A stretch of DNA of 64,000 nucleotides from CAVUNY01 sp963843535 (lineage in GTDB: Bacteria; Chloroflexota; Anaerolineae; Anaerolineales; Anaerolineaceae): NCBI GenBank assembly GCA_963843535.1, contig CAWJKU010000003.1:310001-374000 (forward strand), in the 5' to 3' direction. The notes under the pieces were generated by a model. It saw nothing but the letters and a program-made list of their open reading frames with translations, had not been told where the DNA came from and did no database searches. Numbering within the stretch: position 1 is the stretch's first letter; the number at the start of each line of letters is the position of its first letter. This document shows positions 41,791 through 49,883 of this stretch, one piece after another. Both the position numbers and the translations under genes were made by a program.

Positions 41791-42423
41791 TTAGTTGTTC
41801 CTGTTCACAAGATACCGGTACAACTCATCAAAGCTGTTGATAGTCAAGTCAGCTAAACCTCCATCAACTTTAAGACTAAAGAAGCATGTGAATATTCCAG
41901 CAGCTCTTCCAGCCAGAACATCAATGTCTCGGTCCCCGATAGCTATGGTTTCTTCACGCTGCAAATTGTAGGTCTTAAGCATCGCTTCAAATGCGGCAGG
42001 GTCAGGTTTCTTGGGATAGCCATCATCTCGAGCTAGACAAGCCGTAAAATAGTGGTTCATTTTATTGGCAGACAGTAATTCATTTGTGCCTTCGTGGTCA
42101 CGATGCGTTATGATAACGTTCATACCACCCAAGGTACAGATATATTCGCAGACGGTAATCACCCCAGGAAATGGGGGTTGTTCCTCTGGTGGAGTGCGAT
42201 CGTAATGCTCCTCGAAGGCTTGTCCAATGTCTTTTTCGTTCAATTGGTATTGGCTGGCCAGGGTTGTGACACAATAGCTGAGCGATACCCTGGCTAGTCC
42301 TTCTATCCAATCCAATAAGGCATCTTTTCCCAAATCGTTCAAAGCAACCTGAAATGCCTTTGCAATGGCAGGATAGGTGTCGAATAGGGTACCATCCACA
42401 TCCCAGATGATGTTTCGAAACAT
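41791..42423 (-). CDS. HAD-family hydrolase (phosphoglycolate phosphatase-like)
   Basis: A 210-residue phosphatase with motif I NIIWDVDGTLFDT, motif II VIITHRDH, the Lys motif in YPKKPDPAAFEAML and motif IV IAIGDRDIDVLAGRAAGI. The cap region lies between motifs I and II, as in the Gph/PGMB group. The ATG at 42423 begins right at the core; in-frame starts lie up to 8 codons upstream and ribosome sites are weak for all. It resembles Firmicutes-type small HADs more than its neighbours' style, and lies inside the repeat-flanked island. Substrate unknown. Confidence 0.8.
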   Translation of the reverse strand: MFRNIIWDVDGTLFDTYPAIAKAFQVALNDLGKDALLDWIEGLARVSLSYCVTTLASQYQLNEKDIGQAFEEHYDRTPPEEQPPFPGVITVCEYICTLGGMNVIITHRDHEGTNELLSANKMNHYFTACLARDDGYPKKPDPAAFEAMLKTYNLQREETIAIGDRDIDVLAGRAAGIFTCFFSLKVDGGLADLTINSFDELYRYLVNRNN

Positions 42424-42703
42424 GCTTGCTCTCATTTGACTTTGCAATAGTTCTGCTTCATATGCCTAACTATTAATTATATTGACTTTTAATATTTGGT
42501 AATAATGCCATTCCCACACTTCCGGTCACCTCCTAAGGGATGGGACGGTCTTTAAGACAGGTGACAATCTTACCAGGACTTGTAGATGCTGGTTCGGAAT
42601 CATGGCTAACTCGGCAAAACTACTTTTATTTGTTTTACTGCCTCACGAAACATAAACTCATCCGATTTTCCGTTTATCTCTATGAATTGGGCTACCAGGC
42701 TGG

Positions 42704-43039
42704 TCAAGAATTGGGCGGCCTGGATCGTCTTGTGAGCTTCCACGCATTGCCACCGCTGCGCAATATTCCATTGAATAAGGCCAATGATCCTCCCAGAAGA
42801 ATGATCCAGGACAGGTCGGGTTGGTGGAGCAGCATAACCGGCCAGGATGATTGGAACAAGATTGGCATCACTATCAACATCCAACACGCCACCGCCAGTC
42901 CTATCAAGAGGGACAGCCCGCAGGGCTTGAACCAGTACCTGTAGGTGTGAGATGGCCTGATAATTTTGGGAGGCCGGTTCCAGGTGAAAGCCAGACGCGC
43001 CAGGTTGTAAATTTCGAAACCCAGAAATCCAGTCATAGA
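42704..43039 (-). pseudogene. C-terminal membrane part of an IS-interrupted serine hydrolase gene
   Basis: The frame encodes MTGFLGFEIYNLARLAFTW, a cytoplasmic-like stretch and two membrane helices (SLLIGLAVACWMLIVMPILF and LSWIILLGGSLALFNGIL). It has no own start signal. If the IS at 43046-43925 and one TATATA copy are removed, this frame joins exactly with the end of the serine hydrolase at 43932-45200 (VFLYI then SMTGFLGF). Related hydrolases, such as the one at 49884, also end in membrane helices. The 42424-42703 stretch shows no gene. Confidence 0.65.
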
Positions 43040-43931
43040 TATATAACCAATGGTGCTACTTTAAAGACTGAACTCAGCGATGGAAAGATGGACAAAGCCA
43101 TGATCATCAGGCTTCAATCCATCCCATTGAGCCAAGATATTGAAAGCAGCCAGCGTAAAGGCCAAACGGGCCTGAAAATAACCCCAAACGCGGTGACCGA
43201 TGCGTTTGAAATGGCAAATGGTAGTCAACATGGATAAAACGGTTTCGATGATAATGCGTACATTCCAGGTACCCCGCTGGCAAACCTTGAGATTATTGGG
43301 ATTCCCTGCTTTGGAGAAGAAACCATGATCCGACAAGATCAGCATTTTGTCCTCAAACGAGCGGAGCAGTGGATGAAAGGTCGTGTCATGAACGTTGGCG
43401 GTGTCACAAGTCCATCCGCTCACCAGTCCCAGTTGGTTGAGGATGAAACACAATTTACCACCTACAATCCAGCGGTGGTTCGAAAGACCCTTCTTCCCAA
43501 TCTGCCGATCACTTCGGCCCTGACGATAGGGGTGCAGCAGTTCAATTCCGTAGCAATCGACCACGCCCAAGACCGTTGGCTCTGCCAAAAATCGATCAGT
43601 CCAGTTCTGATGGGCCTTGAACAGGCGAAACAATCTCGTTCGCTCAGGCAATTTGGGAAACAAGGGGCGATAATCGCGCGCAATCCACCGATAAAAAGCC
43701 CGATCACCTGCTCCTTTGAGCGCAAACAAGACCGCCAGCGTTACCACTTCGCTGGGATACAGGTTCGCCTGAGAATGTTTCGGTATATCTTTCATCGCAT
43801 CATCAATTCGGCAGAAAAGTTCGGTGATAAAATTTTCTGTGGTCATGGGGTTTCTCCTTTGCTTTTTTGTCTGGTAACAATTAGCTTAGAGAACTCCATG
43901 ACTTTTTTCAACTAGCACCATTGGTTATATA
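43040..43931. mobile_element. 880-bp insertion sequence with 13-bp perfect inverted repeats and 6-bp target duplication
   Basis: The IS spans 43046-43925. Its ends are ACCAATGGTGCTA (43046-43058) and TAGCACCATTGGT (43913-43925). Both flanks carry TATATA (43040-43045 and 43926-43931), a target-site duplication. It carries one DDE transposase gene and interrupts the 3' part of a serine hydrolase gene. Confidence 0.88.
43061..43846 (-). CDS. DDE transposase (IS982/IS5-like)
   Basis: A 261-residue transposase that fills the IS. The N terminus is MTTENFITELFCRIDDAMKD followed by a helical SEVVTLAVLFALKG segment. Candidate catalytic residues are Asp in GVVDCYGIELL, Asp in MLILSDHGFFSKAG and Glu in IIIETVLSMLTTICHF. 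The family is not certain: the length and ends fit the IS982 or IS5 groups. The frame is uninterrupted, so the element may be recently active. Confidence 0.8.
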   Translation of the reverse strand: MTTENFITELFCRIDDAMKDIPKHSQANLYPSEVVTLAVLFALKGAGDRAFYRWIARDYRPLFPKLPERTRLFRLFKAHQNWTDRFLAEPTVLGVVDCYGIELLHPYRQGRSDRQIGKKGLSNHRWIVGGKLCFILNQLGLVSGWTCDTANVHDTTFHPLLRSFEDKMLILSDHGFFSKAGNPNNLKVCQRGTWNVRIIIETVLSMLTTICHFKRIGHRVWGYFQARLAFTLAAFNILAQWDGLKPDDHGFVHLSIAEFSL

Positions 43932-45200
43932 GAGAAAAACGGAAGGGTAATTCGTCGGCGTTGGTATCGGCTGCTGTCCATCCAGTATACTAGCGACCCC
44001 GGCAGCCAGGTTGCGAATGTCATCTCCCAGCAAGACGGTATTGGTGTTGACCAGCAAAGCTATTCCCCAATTCCCAGAGGGGATCAGGATCATATCGGCA
44101 TGGAAGGTGGGGGTGTCTCCGTCATGAGCGATCACGGGGGTGCCGTTCATCTCCATCACATACCAGCCCATCGCGTAGGATCCGGAGGGTAGTTTGTGGT
44201 ACCCATCCGGCGCTGCCGCTACAGCAGGAGCATGCAAAACTTCGATGCCCTGGGGAGACAGGATCGAGCCACCGGCATAGCGCCCCTGGTTATTCTGGGC
44301 GATCAGGTAATGGCCCAGGTCCTCGGCGCTTGAAATCAGGTAGCCTGCCGGTACCATCCCGCGCGGATAAGGAAGGTCCTCCGAAGCCACGGGAAACCCA
44401 AACCAGCGCTGGTAACCGGTGGACATGCCATGCTGCTGCGCTTCCGCCTGTGATGTAAAGCTGTTATGCATTTCCAGCGGCTTGAAGATGTGCTCCTGGA
44501 TATAGGCTTCGTAGGATTGACCTGACACCGCCTGAATGACCATGCCCAGCACCATGTAATTATCGTTGGAATATTCGAAGCTTGACCCCACGGCCCGGTC
44601 GAGATGTTCCAGGCTGAGGGCGCGGACATTTTGCTCCAGCGCCGAGTCGGAGGTGTCTCCATCGGTTACCATTTTTTCACCGCTAAGCCGGGAAAAGCCA
44701 CTGACCTGGTTGAGCAGCTGACGGATGGTTATTATTAATGATCCATCCGCGCCGCTGGTATTGGCCGGAGAAGGCCCTACTCGGCCCCGCGGGGGTGCTA
44801 CGCTAAACCAGGGCAGGGTTCGCTGAACCGGAGCATCCAGATCGATCTGACCGGCTTCGACTAATTGCATTATGCCCAACGCAGTGAAGGATTTGCTCAA
44901 TGAGCCGATCAACATCGGAGTCTGAGCGGTCATTGGCCGGCCCGAGGGATCGGCCACGCCAAAGCTGCGCAGGTGGACGATCGTATCCTGAGAGGTAATC
45001 GCCAGCGAAACGCCGGGAATGTGATTGTTCTGCATTTGCTGCTGGATATAGGTATCGATCGCTGCAAAATCAGAATCTACGCCGGCCGAAGCGGGTTGGA
45101 TGGGTAATGTCCATACCAACAAAATCGCAATAAAACTGGCCACTATCGGAAGGTATTTCATATAAAAGGTCGTAGAGCGTAAATTCCGATTTATGCTCAT
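43908..45200 (-). CDS. Serine hydrolase of the beta-lactamase (class C-like) family, 3' end replaced by IS
   Basis: An exported serine hydrolase. A signal peptide (about 1-37) is followed by the catalytic domain with SxxK in IGSLSKSFTALG, YSNDNYMVLG as the second motif and HDGDTPTFHADM near the third. Family members include esterases, D-amino peptidases and penicillin-binding-like enzymes. The last residues (ITNGAS) are read from the IS end; without the IS the protein would continue into the membrane part at 42704-43039. AGAGGATACG precedes the ATG. It is the last gene of the hydrolase/ABC operon, 24 bp after the GIN-hydrolase gene. Confidence 0.85.
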   Translation of the reverse strand: MSINRNLRSTTFYMKYLPIVASFIAILLVWTLPIQPASAGVDSDFAAIDTYIQQQMQNNHIPGVSLAITSQDTIVHLRSFGVADPSGRPMTAQTPMLIGSLSKSFTALGIMQLVEAGQIDLDAPVQRTLPWFSVAPPRGRVGPSPANTSGADGSLIITIRQLLNQVSGFSRLSGEKMVTDGDTSDSALEQNVRALSLEHLDRAVGSSFEYSNDNYMVLGMVIQAVSGQSYEAYIQEHIFKPLEMHNSFTSQAEAQQHGMSTGYQRWFGFPVASEDLPYPRGMVPAGYLISSAEDLGHYLIAQNNQGRYAGGSILSPQGIEVLHAPAVAAAPDGYHKLPSGSYAMGWYVMEMNGTPVIAHDGDTPTFHADMILIPSGNWGIALLVNTNTVLLGDDIRNLAAGVASILDGQQPIPTPTNYPSVFLYITNGAS

Positions 45201-45224
45201 CGTATCCTCTTGTGCAATTCAATG

Positions 45225-47051
45225 CTAGGGGAAAATCGAACCTAATATATATTTGTTTACGGTGTCAAACATTTCATTATAACTATGGTCGTAGTTCGAG
45301 CCGGTCATTACAACCACTGTCTTAATACTCGGCATGATAAAAATAAACTGCCCACCCCACCCAGCCGCATAAATGGCATCCGTATTCCCATTGGTGAATT
45401 TTCCGCGCCACCATTGATAGCCATAGCCAACGTTCTGAAACCCGGGGCCATAATCGATCGGCAGCTGGATGGCTACATTCGTGGATTCGCGAACCCATTG
45501 CGCACTGACAACCTGCTTTCCATTCCACATACCTTGCTGAAGGATTAACTGTCCGATCTTCGCCATATCCCTAGGCCCCAGATATAGCAGTGAAGAGGTA
45601 ACGGCCATCAGTGGCGCATTTGGAAATGATTGCCATTGATAAGAAGTGATCCCGAGCGGGCTGAATAGTTTTTCTCCGGCATATTCAGCCAGCGGTGTCC
45701 CGGTTTTGCGGTTCAATACCGCCCCGAGCAGGTTGGTGGTGCCGCTGTTATAGAACCACGATTCTCCAGGCTTGCTTACGACAGGCTTCTCCAGCATATA
45801 CCGGACAGGATCAGGGCTGAAGGCCATTTGAGTAAGGTTGTTGCGCGCATCATTGAAAGGATAGGAAGATTCGTCCCAGGAAAGTCCTGTGGTCATGGTA
45901 AGCATATGCCGGAGGGTGATCTGATCTTTCAATATGTTCCGCAATTCAGCATAATCGGGGAAGCTGGTAAACATGCTCTCATCCAGGCCAGTAATTTTTC
46001 CTTGATCCTGAGCAATGCCAAACAGGAGGGAAGTGACGCTCTTGGATGCAGAAGCCAGGCAATGATTTGTTTCGTGATCGAAATCTTTTCTGACGAAGGA
46101 CTGCTGATCAGTCAAGAGGATATCATCGCCCGGGTAGTAGGTTTCAAAGACGAGTTTGCCATCTTTTACGACCACCAGGCCGGAAATGTCATTCGCCTCC
46201 TGGTGCGCCAGCAGGTTAAGAAGCTCGTTGATTGGCTTCTCATCCATACCGACCTCACGCAACGACGCAGTGGACCATCCATCACCGGTTGCCGGGGGTG
46301 TTTGGTAAGATCCTTTTGGCCCCATGCTGATCACTTTCCCAGAATTGGAAAGATGTTGAGTGATCTGCGGCGATCCGTAGGTATTGACATTGCCTGAACT
46401 TGAAATGTTGGCATCAAGCTGACCGGAGACCCAGATATTGGCGTCGCCAGATGAGCTGATGGTCACCTGGGTGGACTGGCTTATTACTTCGGACGCCTGG
46501 TATTTCCCGGAGCTGAATAAACTGATCTCCTGTCGCCCGGCCTGGCCACCGTGGATGGCAATATCGCCAGAACTACTGCTCTGTAACTTCAGCAAATCCG
46601 CCTGTATCCCGTCCATCGTTACATCCCCGGAGCTGCTGAGGTTGATGGTGATCATCTGACCGATGATCTTCGGCGCAATTATATTGCCAGAGCTGGTGTT
46701 GGCGAGCGAACGCAGGTTCTTCACCGTCAGGTGATAGCGAACTGGCTGGCTGGGATGCAGTTCTACATTCGACTTCCCGCGGATGGTCAGCATCCCGTTG
46801 GTCACGGGTGTTTCCAGGTAGGGCAGCAGGTTATCTTCGGCTTCCACGGTCAACGTTTCCTGATCTCCCAGTGAAATCGTCAGGTCGCCGATGGTGCTAT
46901 GGCTTACATCCGTTATTCCGCTGACCGGTCGGGTCTCGCTGGCGATTTTTCCTGATCCGTGAACAATCTGTTGCCCGGCGACAACGACATTGCAGGCCGT
47001 GAGGATTACCAGGCAGGCTATAAACAAAGTGAACAAAATTCTACGCTTCAT
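45225..47051 (-). CDS. Lipoprotein fusion of a GIN/DUF2807 adhesin-head domain and a beta-lactamase-type serine hydrolase
   Basis: A 608-residue lipoprotein with lipobox ILTAC. Residues about 40-230 form a DUF2807-type right-handed beta domain with repeated SSSGDV, SSSGDI and SSSGNV turns. Residues about 260-608 are a serine hydrolase: SxxK in CLASASKSVTSLLF, YNS in WFYNSGTTNLLGAV, and GWGGQFIFIMPSIK at the third motif. GGAGAAAAAA precedes the ATG at 47051. The fusion suggests a surface-tethered hydrolase whose adhesin head positions it on a polymer. It follows the ABC permease gene in the same operon. Confidence 0.85.
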   Translation of the reverse strand: MKRRILFTLFIACLVILTACNVVVAGQQIVHGSGKIASETRPVSGITDVSHSTIGDLTISLGDQETLTVEAEDNLLPYLETPVTNGMLTIRGKSNVELHPSQPVRYHLTVKNLRSLANTSSGNIIAPKIIGQMITINLSSSGDVTMDGIQADLLKLQSSSSGDIAIHGGQAGRQEISLFSSGKYQASEVISQSTQVTISSSGDANIWVSGQLDANISSSGNVNTYGSPQITQHLSNSGKVISMGPKGSYQTPPATGDGWSTASLREVGMDEKPINELLNLLAHQEANDISGLVVVKDGKLVFETYYPGDDILLTDQQSFVRKDFDHETNHCLASASKSVTSLLFGIAQDQGKITGLDESMFTSFPDYAELRNILKDQITLRHMLTMTTGLSWDESSYPFNDARNNLTQMAFSPDPVRYMLEKPVVSKPGESWFYNSGTTNLLGAVLNRKTGTPLAEYAGEKLFSPLGITSYQWQSFPNAPLMAVTSSLLYLGPRDMAKIGQLILQQGMWNGKQVVSAQWVRESTNVAIQLPIDYGPGFQNVGYGYQWWRGKFTNGNTDAIYAAGWGGQFIFIMPSIKTVVVMTGSNYDHSYNEMFDTVNKYILGSIFP

Positions 47052-47268
47052 TTTTTTCTCCAAAAAATGGTTTCCAGACAATCTTGCGGGATAATGAATT
47101 GAAATCCGATTGTTTTCGTATTCATAAAATGACCACCGTATTGAAAGCCAGCCCTACTGCAACGTAATACCAGTGAAGGGCGCGTTCGCGCAACAGCAGG
47201 ATGGCGAACAAGCCAACCCCGATCGCCAGAAGCAGGCTGGCGAAGGGCAGACCGAATTGGGCCCTTTT

Positions 47269-49038
47269 TCACTTTTCTCCAATCCGGTTGACCCGGTCTT
47301 TCACCGCCACCATGGGGAGGAACATGCATGCCATTGTGATCGTACCCCCGGCTAGCAATCCGACCACCTGCCCGGTCCCTGGCATGATTCCAAGCAGAGG
47401 CAGTCCAATCGGGGGGGCAAAGAACAAAAGCAGAGCCGCAACCAGGTAAAGGAAGCCGACGATCATCCCCAGGGTGGTAGTAACGCCGTCTGACATCCGC
47501 CGCGGGTCAGTCCAATCGAAGTTGGCACCGCGCACGCCGAACGCCAGGATGATCCCGCCCAGGCCCGCCAGGATCAAGGCAATCGCGAGGAAACCGTAGA
47601 GAAGGATGGAAGATGGAACCCTTTGCATCAGAGCCATGCCTGTCAGGAAGAGCCATCCCACAATCAGCGCTGGCAGGTAAGCGATCAGAAATTTTGCCGC
47701 CAACTGCTTGCCAGCGCTGACCGGAGCGGTCTTGATAATCCAATAGCTCTTGCCTTCCATCGAAAATGAAATCAGTGCCAGATTGAGGAGCACCATCCAA
47801 CCCACAAATAGGGATAACACAGTACTCCCATAAGCCAGGGCGGACCTGAAAAGGTCTGTAATCAAGGCTGGAGATTCACCTATCCCCGCAAGAGGCTGAC
47901 CGCCGCTGCTCAGCAACATAATTGCGAAGATAATGCCTAAAATCAACGGCTTAATCACCTGTGACAGGTTGTTTAGATCTCGCCGCAGCTCTTTAAAATC
48001 TTTGATCATGATCGCCATCACATTGGGGGAAAGTAGGCGCCGGAAAATGTTGGCGCTTGCGTAGATCATTCCGCGGCGATCGACCGCCGGACGAGTCTTA
48101 TTGTGTTGAGCGCTCACCTGGATCGAAGCCCAGCCAGTGATGTACAGGTGCTCGGCAACAACCATTGCAATCCAGAAAATGGCACCAAATAAACCTAACG
48201 TCAAAGCGAGGAACAAGATTGCTGAGAGCCAGCGCCCCTCTCCCAGGTCAACCAGACCGCGCCCGGCCCATGCCAGGGGCGACCAGGCGCTGTTAAGCGT
48301 GGAAAGGGTCTGAATACCCTTGGAGATCTGTTCAGGCGCCAACTTACCTAAATTGATTCCTGTCAGATTGGTCAATTGCGAAAGGACGATGAATAAGGTT
48401 GCGGCTAAAAATGTCAGGACTTCTGCCACGTGTTTTGCCGGCAGGATGCGTACTACCGTCATCACCAACAGGCTCGAAATCCCCGCAGCCGCCAGGGAAA
48501 GGAACGCCAGCACAACCAACACCAGAGGAAAGTACAGGATATGGTACCCTCCTTCCGCCCCCAGGCTGAATAAGACCGGCAACCCGAATGCCATCACCAG
48601 GATGAAGTTCGGCAAGATGGCTTCCAGCAGCTTGGTAAAGAAAACAGCCCGGATAGGAATGGGGGCTGCCAACAAGAAATCCATATCGCTGGCAAGATAT
48701 AGACCCTGGAGCAGCACCCCGAAGCTGAACAGCAGGATCCCCAGGAATTCCCCCGAAACGATCAGAGCCGGGATGGCATTCACGAAGGTGACCAGATCGA
48801 CCCCGCTCTTAATGACGAGCGGGGAATCCACAAGCCTGAGTAAGTACGTGGTCAGGACATAGGAACCCACAAAAGCCGCCAGGATCAACAACCCAATCAG
48901 CAGGGTTAAAACCTTGCGGAGTGGCCTGGCGCGCTTGAACCCACTGGTGAAGATCACCCAGCGTAAGTGGATCAGTTTTTGCACATAGAACCAGAAATGA
49001 TTGGGCTGAGGCCCGATCGAGACATTTGCAGTGGTCAT
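47269..49038 (-). CDS. ABC-2 type permease (possible in-frame stop before last helix)
   Basis: A 589-residue membrane protein with at least ten hydrophobic segments, matching large single-chain ABC-2 exporter permeases. The ATG at 49038 overlaps the ATPase stop and has GGAGG 7 bases upstream. After the TGA at 47269-47271 the same frame continues for 48 codons to 47122 with two more hydrophobic segments (FGLPFASLLLAIGVGLFAILL and WYYVAVGLAFNTVVIL). So the annotated stop may be a nonsense mutation or a base error. With the ATPase it forms an exporter; substrate unknown, perhaps linked to the neighbouring hydrolases. Confidence 0.82.
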   Translation of the reverse strand: MTTANVSIGPQPNHFWFYVQKLIHLRWVIFTSGFKRARPLRKVLTLLIGLLILAAFVGSYVLTTYLLRLVDSPLVIKSGVDLVTFVNAIPALIVSGEFLGILLFSFGVLLQGLYLASDMDFLLAAPIPIRAVFFTKLLEAILPNFILVMAFGLPVLFSLGAEGGYHILYFPLVLVVLAFLSLAAAGISSLLVMTVVRILPAKHVAEVLTFLAATLFIVLSQLTNLTGINLGKLAPEQISKGIQTLSTLNSAWSPLAWAGRGLVDLGEGRWLSAILFLALTLGLFGAIFWIAMVVAEHLYITGWASIQVSAQHNKTRPAVDRRGMIYASANIFRRLLSPNVMAIMIKDFKELRRDLNNLSQVIKPLILGIIFAIMLLSSGGQPLAGIGESPALITDLFRSALAYGSTVLSLFVGWMVLLNLALISFSMEGKSYWIIKTAPVSAGKQLAAKFLIAYLPALIVGWLFLTGMALMQRVPSSILLYGFLAIALILAGLGGIILAFGVRGANFDWTDPRRMSDGVTTTLGMIVGFLYLVAALLLFFAPPIGLPLLGIMPGTGQVVGLLAGGTITMACMFLPMVAVKDRVNRIGEK

Positions 49039-49856
49039 TTCAAAACCTCCGTAAGCTCCGTCTCTTCGGCGCCGCCAGTCAGGCCCAGGAAGATATCTTC
49101 CAGGCTGGTCTCGCCGCGCCCCATGGTGCGCAGTTCCGCCATCGTCCCGACTGCAATCAGGTGGCCCTGGTTGATGATCCCGATCCTGTCGCACATGCGC
49201 TCAGCAATTTCGAGGATGTGCGTCGTAACGAATACCACCGACTCGCGGTCTGCAAACTGCCGTAAGACATCTTTGATCAGGCGCGCGGATTTCGGATCGA
49301 GCCCCACGGTCGGCTCGTCGAGCACCAGCACCTTTGGGTCGTGCATCAGGGCGGCTGCCATTGAGGCCTTCTGCTGCATGCCGTGGCTGTAGGAGTCGAT
49401 CAGGTTATCGCCGGCTTCTTCCAGGCTGAACAACCGCAGAAGCTCTTCCGTCCGGCGGTCGATCTGGCGGGGAGCCATACAATACAGGTCGCCGACAAAG
49501 CGCAGCAGCTCTCGGGCAGAGAGCTTTGAATACAGGTTGGGGGTATCGGGAACGTAGCCAGTGGAGATTTTGGCTTGCAGAGGCTGCTTGTGCATATCGT
49601 ATCCAGCGACTTTCACCGTTCCTGAGGTCGGCTGTAATAATCCAACAATCATTTTGATGGTAGTGGTCTTGCCTGCTCCGTTGGGTCCGAGAAAACCGAA
49701 AACTTCACCGCCGAATACATCCAGGTTAACATGATCGACGGCAGTCTTCGTCCCGTATCTCTTATACAGGTCATGGAGTTCGATTAAGGGAGACCGGAGG
49801 TGTTCCATAAGCCCTGTAGTGGTTTTTTCAACTTGAGGATGGTTGTTTATCGTCAT
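49035..49856 (-). CDS. ABC transporter ATP-binding protein
   Basis: A 273-residue ATPase. Walker A is GPNGAGKTTTIKMI, the signature is SYSHGMQQKASMAAAL, Walker B is KVLVLDEPTVGLDPKS, and the H-loop is VFVTTHILEIAERM. The C-terminal tail (LTGGAEETELTEVLK) is short. AAGGAAATGTCAA precedes the ATG. It overlaps the permease gene by 4 bp, proving pairing. Membership in the drug/lipid/peptide exporter group (CcmA/NatA-like) is inferred from the sequence style. Confidence 0.92.
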   Translation of the reverse strand: MTINNHPQVEKTTTGLMEHLRSPLIELHDLYKRYGTKTAVDHVNLDVFGGEVFGFLGPNGAGKTTTIKMIVGLLQPTSGTVKVAGYDMHKQPLQAKISTGYVPDTPNLYSKLSARELLRFVGDLYCMAPRQIDRRTEELLRLFSLEEAGDNLIDSYSHGMQQKASMAAALMHDPKVLVLDEPTVGLDPKSARLIKDVLRQFADRESVVFVTTHILEIAERMCDRIGIINQGHLIAVGTMAELRTMGRGETSLEDIFLGLTGGAEETELTEVLK

Positions 49857-49883
49857 TTGACATTTCCTTTATCCTATATTGAC

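Noticed and set aside
42606..42887. 93-residue minus-strand frame as an independent gene
   Set aside because: It overlaps the hydrolase membrane tail in another frame and has no coherent features.
43908..45200. True class C beta-lactamase (antibiotic resistance)
   Set aside because: The fold motifs are present, but the fused membrane tails and operon context fit the broad serine hydrolase group better. Resistance cannot be claimed from sequence.
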